A stretch of 64,000 nucleotides of DNA from Collinsella aerofaciens. Lineage in GTDB: Bacteria; Actinomycetota; Coriobacteriia; Coriobacteriales; Coriobacteriaceae. This document shows, piece by piece, positions 62,164 through 64,000 of the stretch. Where the stretch lies: the NCBI RefSeq assembly GCF_015558785.1, contig NZ_JADMOP010000009.1, positions 27,018 through 91,017 on the forward strand, written 5' to 3'. The notes beneath the pieces are model-generated. The model made no database searches, had not been told where the DNA came from, and saw only the letters and a list, made by a program, of their open reading frames with translations. How positions within the stretch are numbered: position 1 is the first letter of the stretch; every line of letters starts with the position of its first letter. The translations under genes and the position numbers were made by a program.

Positions 62164-62196
62164 TTGGTGCAAAGTAACCTGTCCCCCTTGCACCAA
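62164..62196 (-). repeat. 3'-end hairpin with GGGACAGG core, copy f
   Basis: Arms TTGGTGCAA/TTGCACCAA. In the thrE sense the loop reads GGGGACAGGTTAC. It abuts the thrE stop codon directly. Confidence 0.78.
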
Positions 62197-63765
62197 TTAG
62201 CTGGTGTGGCGCCAGCGAGGGTCGGTGAGCGTACGCGCCACACCCAGCCCAACGGGCAGAAACGCTACGATGAGCACTGCGCGCACAAACCAGCCGAGCA
62301 TATTGACTGTGTCGAAGGTGCACATGTAATACATAGAGCGATAGAGATACAGACCGGGCACCATAATGACAATCGAAGGCACCGTGAGGGCGATGCGCGG
62401 GTAGGTGAGCTTGACTTCGGCCAAGCTTGCCAGCAGACCCGATACCAGCGCGCCGATAAACGCTGCTGCCTCGGGAGGCATTCCCGTGCTGAGGCCCAGG
62501 AAGGGAATCATCGTCGGCGCATCGACAAGGGTCAGACGCAGGGTATTGGACACGGCGCCGATCAACCCAGCTGCCGCGGCCATCTTTACCGGGCTGTTGA
62601 ACATCACCGAGAAGCCGAATACGCCAACAAAGCTCATCACCACGCGCAGGAGCGTAAGAGCAAGCGGCGAAAGGCCGAGCGGCGCAAAGTCGTCCGGCGC
62701 CAGGCCAACACACTCGGCAACCATCCAACCTACGAGCGTCGCCATCACAATAATCGATACGGCATATGACAGACGTTCGATACCGCTTCGCATGTCGAGC
62801 TTAGCGATGTCGAGACCTGCCGTAATGAGCGGAAAGCCAGGGATGACAAAGAGCATCGCGCCGATATAGCCTTCTTGGTGCGACATTGCCCCCGGTATGA
62901 CCTGGCCAAGGCCGAGCAATGCCAGCAGATACGAAACACAAGCGAGCGCAACACCGGTCGTCAGCGCGCTGAACTGACCAAGGCTTTGCTTGAGAATATG
63001 GGAGCGGGCAAAGTTGCCGACACCCGCGCCCACGAACGCGCATGCCATCTCAATAGGACCGCCACCAAGTAAAAAGACAAAGGCGCCACAGGCGCAGGCC
63101 GCCGCAAGGCCCTGTTGCCAAGGCGCGTAATCAGGTTTTGAACTCTCAACGGTCTTGAGCATCTCGTGATACTCATGCACCGTAAAACGGCGACCATATG
63201 TCTCGATTTCCTTTAGGAAGCTCTCCATCATCCAAATGCGTTGGGTATTGACGCCCGTTGTGGGCAAGCTGACAACCTCATTAAAGCAGTGACCATCTTC
63301 GATGCAAGTACACTCAAACGACAGGAGACTTAAGTCAACGTGGATGGTCACACCGAGTACGGCGGCGACGCGATTCATGGTATCGCGCACGCGCCAGGCA
63401 CCCGTTCCGCTCGCGAGCATAAGCATACCGGTGCGGCAGATGATGGATGATTTATCGGTGAGCGGCGCATCGACGGCAAGTTCATCGCCTGCCGTCACGA
63501 TCTGGTGCCAGTCAGTTTTCATATGGAGCGCGCCGGCACGAACGCCGTGGTGCATGGGGGCTCTCGAAAGCAGCGAGTTAAGGCGCGAAGACTGTGGGGA
63601 CTCCGTTGATTCGTCCTCAACCTCATCAGTCTCTTCATCGACCAGATCAAATGAGTCAAGCGATGCCGGCTCGCGACGATCGATTAGCTCCTCATCCTCA
63701 TCATCAAAGTAATTGAACTGATCGAGCATGTCCTCTTCGATTGCACGCTCGCTCGCGTCGTCCAT
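62197..63765 (-). CDS. thrE: Threonine/serine exporter ThrE family
   Basis: 522 residues. A long acidic N-terminal tail (1-65), then the soluble ThrE domain (IICRTGMLMLASGTGAWRVR, VDLSLLSFECTC, RIWMMESFLKEIE) and about ten membrane helices covering the DUF1212 and DUF3815 parts in one chain. In Corynebacterium ThrE exports threonine and serine by proton motive force. AAAGGAGCG precedes the ATG. Upstream, TTGTTT-16-TATGTT near 63810-63840 could be the promoter. Confidence 0.88.
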   Translation of the reverse strand: MDDASERAIEEDMLDQFNYFDDEDEELIDRREPASLDSFDLVDEETDEVEDESTESPQSSRLNSLLSRAPMHHGVRAGALHMKTDWHQIVTAGDELAVDAPLTDKSSIICRTGMLMLASGTGAWRVRDTMNRVAAVLGVTIHVDLSLLSFECTCIEDGHCFNEVVSLPTTGVNTQRIWMMESFLKEIETYGRRFTVHEYHEMLKTVESSKPDYAPWQQGLAAACACGAFVFLLGGGPIEMACAFVGAGVGNFARSHILKQSLGQFSALTTGVALACVSYLLALLGLGQVIPGAMSHQEGYIGAMLFVIPGFPLITAGLDIAKLDMRSGIERLSYAVSIIVMATLVGWMVAECVGLAPDDFAPLGLSPLALTLLRVVMSFVGVFGFSVMFNSPVKMAAAAGLIGAVSNTLRLTLVDAPTMIPFLGLSTGMPPEAAAFIGALVSGLLASLAEVKLTYPRIALTVPSIVIMVPGLYLYRSMYYMCTFDTVNMLGWFVRAVLIVAFLPVGLGVARTLTDPRWRHTS

Positions 63766-63848
63766 ACAGGCGCTCCTTTCCTACCGACTAACCCCCATCC
63801 TAGGCAGCAACGGCTAAAGGAAACATAAAAGAGACGACTATCAAAACA

Positions 63849-63893
63849 AGGACTGTCCCCAACTGCCGGCAGAAAAGGAACGTCCCCAAGTGC
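63849..63893. repeat. Short direct repeat with GTCCCCAA core
   Basis: AAGGACTGTCCCCAACTGCC and AAGGAACGTCCCCAAGTGCC are two imperfect copies about 25 bases apart. They share GTCCCC with the 3'-end hairpins. The rest of 63766-64000 has no gene; a GC-rich hairpin (GCCCCCGC/GCGGGTCGGGGC) lies at 63974-63997 and may end a unit beyond the window. Confidence 0.55.
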
Positions 63894-64000
63894 CAACCAC
63901 GGCAATGCCGATGCTTTGGTAACGACAGACACTATGACCCAATCCAGGGGCACGGAAACGACAGGAGCCCCCGCTCGTGACCGCGGGTCGGGGCTGCGAC

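Larger units (their letters stand above)
61897..62196. other. Gene-free region of repeats after thrE
   Basis: It holds the second 36-base segment (62034-62069), palindrome copy 3 (62094-62160) and hairpin copy f (62164-62196). No gene is supported. Confidence 0.7.

Overview
The window is chromosomal DNA from a high-GC Gram-positive anaerobe. The best fit is a gut member of the Coriobacteriia, close to Collinsella. This is inferred from the protein style (actinobacterial RpoB/RpoC, ClpC, DisA, a FeoA-FeoB fusion), from 2-hydroxyacyl-CoA dehydratase activation, from sugar PTS genes, and from the gene order rpmG-tRNA(Trp)-secE-nusG-rplK-rplA. No rRNA, IS element, prophage or CRISPR array was found.

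Layout. 0-0.7 kb: an ECF sigma factor. 0.7-11.5 kb, minus strand: rpoC, rpoB, galU, rplL and rplJ, with a promoter and an L10-type leader in front of rplJ. 11.6-17.8 kb: an aminotransferase, an unknown gene, a deoxyinosine glycosylase, a GH13 glucosidase, a SotB-like exporter and a membrane protein. 17.9-21.9 kb: a glucoside PTS locus (GH4 phospho-glucosidase, RpiR regulator, PTS EIICB with a stop codon near its start). 22.2-24.7 kb: feoAB iron transport. 25-28.3 kb: an esterase, PTS EIIA and asnS. 28.6-32.4 kb: a WYL-type regulator and a TrpXYZ-like ABC transporter. 32.6-38.2 kb: a frameshifted wall-anchored 5'-nucleotidase, an MscS channel, and a two-gene unit of a cytosolic ParB-like/BMP fusion with a phosphoesterase. 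38.3-43.7 kb, minus strand: rplA, rplK, nusG, secE, tRNA-Trp, rpmG, tuf, and tRNAs for Met, Thr, Tyr and Thr. 43.8-49.4 kb, minus strand: disA-ispD-ispF-cysS-rlmB-NYN nuclease. 49.5-54.7 kb: mntP behind a manganese riboswitch, pepD and clpC. 54.9-60 kb: a giant CoA-dehydratase activase with a TetR regulator. 60.3-63.8 kb: small membrane proteins and ThrE.

The usual rplKAJL-rpoBC block is split here: rplKA and rplJL are about 27 kb apart, and galU sits between rplL and rpoB.

The most interesting signals are these. (1) RpoC ends in an alpha-CTD-like helix-hairpin-helix domain that keeps most DNA-contact residues of the E. coli alpha subunit C-terminal domain. (2) At least six 3'-end hairpins share a GGGAC(AGG) core, always read in the sense of the upstream gene, with outer stems that vary but stay complementary. 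(3) A second 3'-end palindrome family has AGTTGCGGTGGAATA arms. (4) Dense palindrome arrays lie between the tRNA genes at 43.06-43.45 kb. (5) Two transport or hydrolysis genes are broken by one stop or one frameshift.
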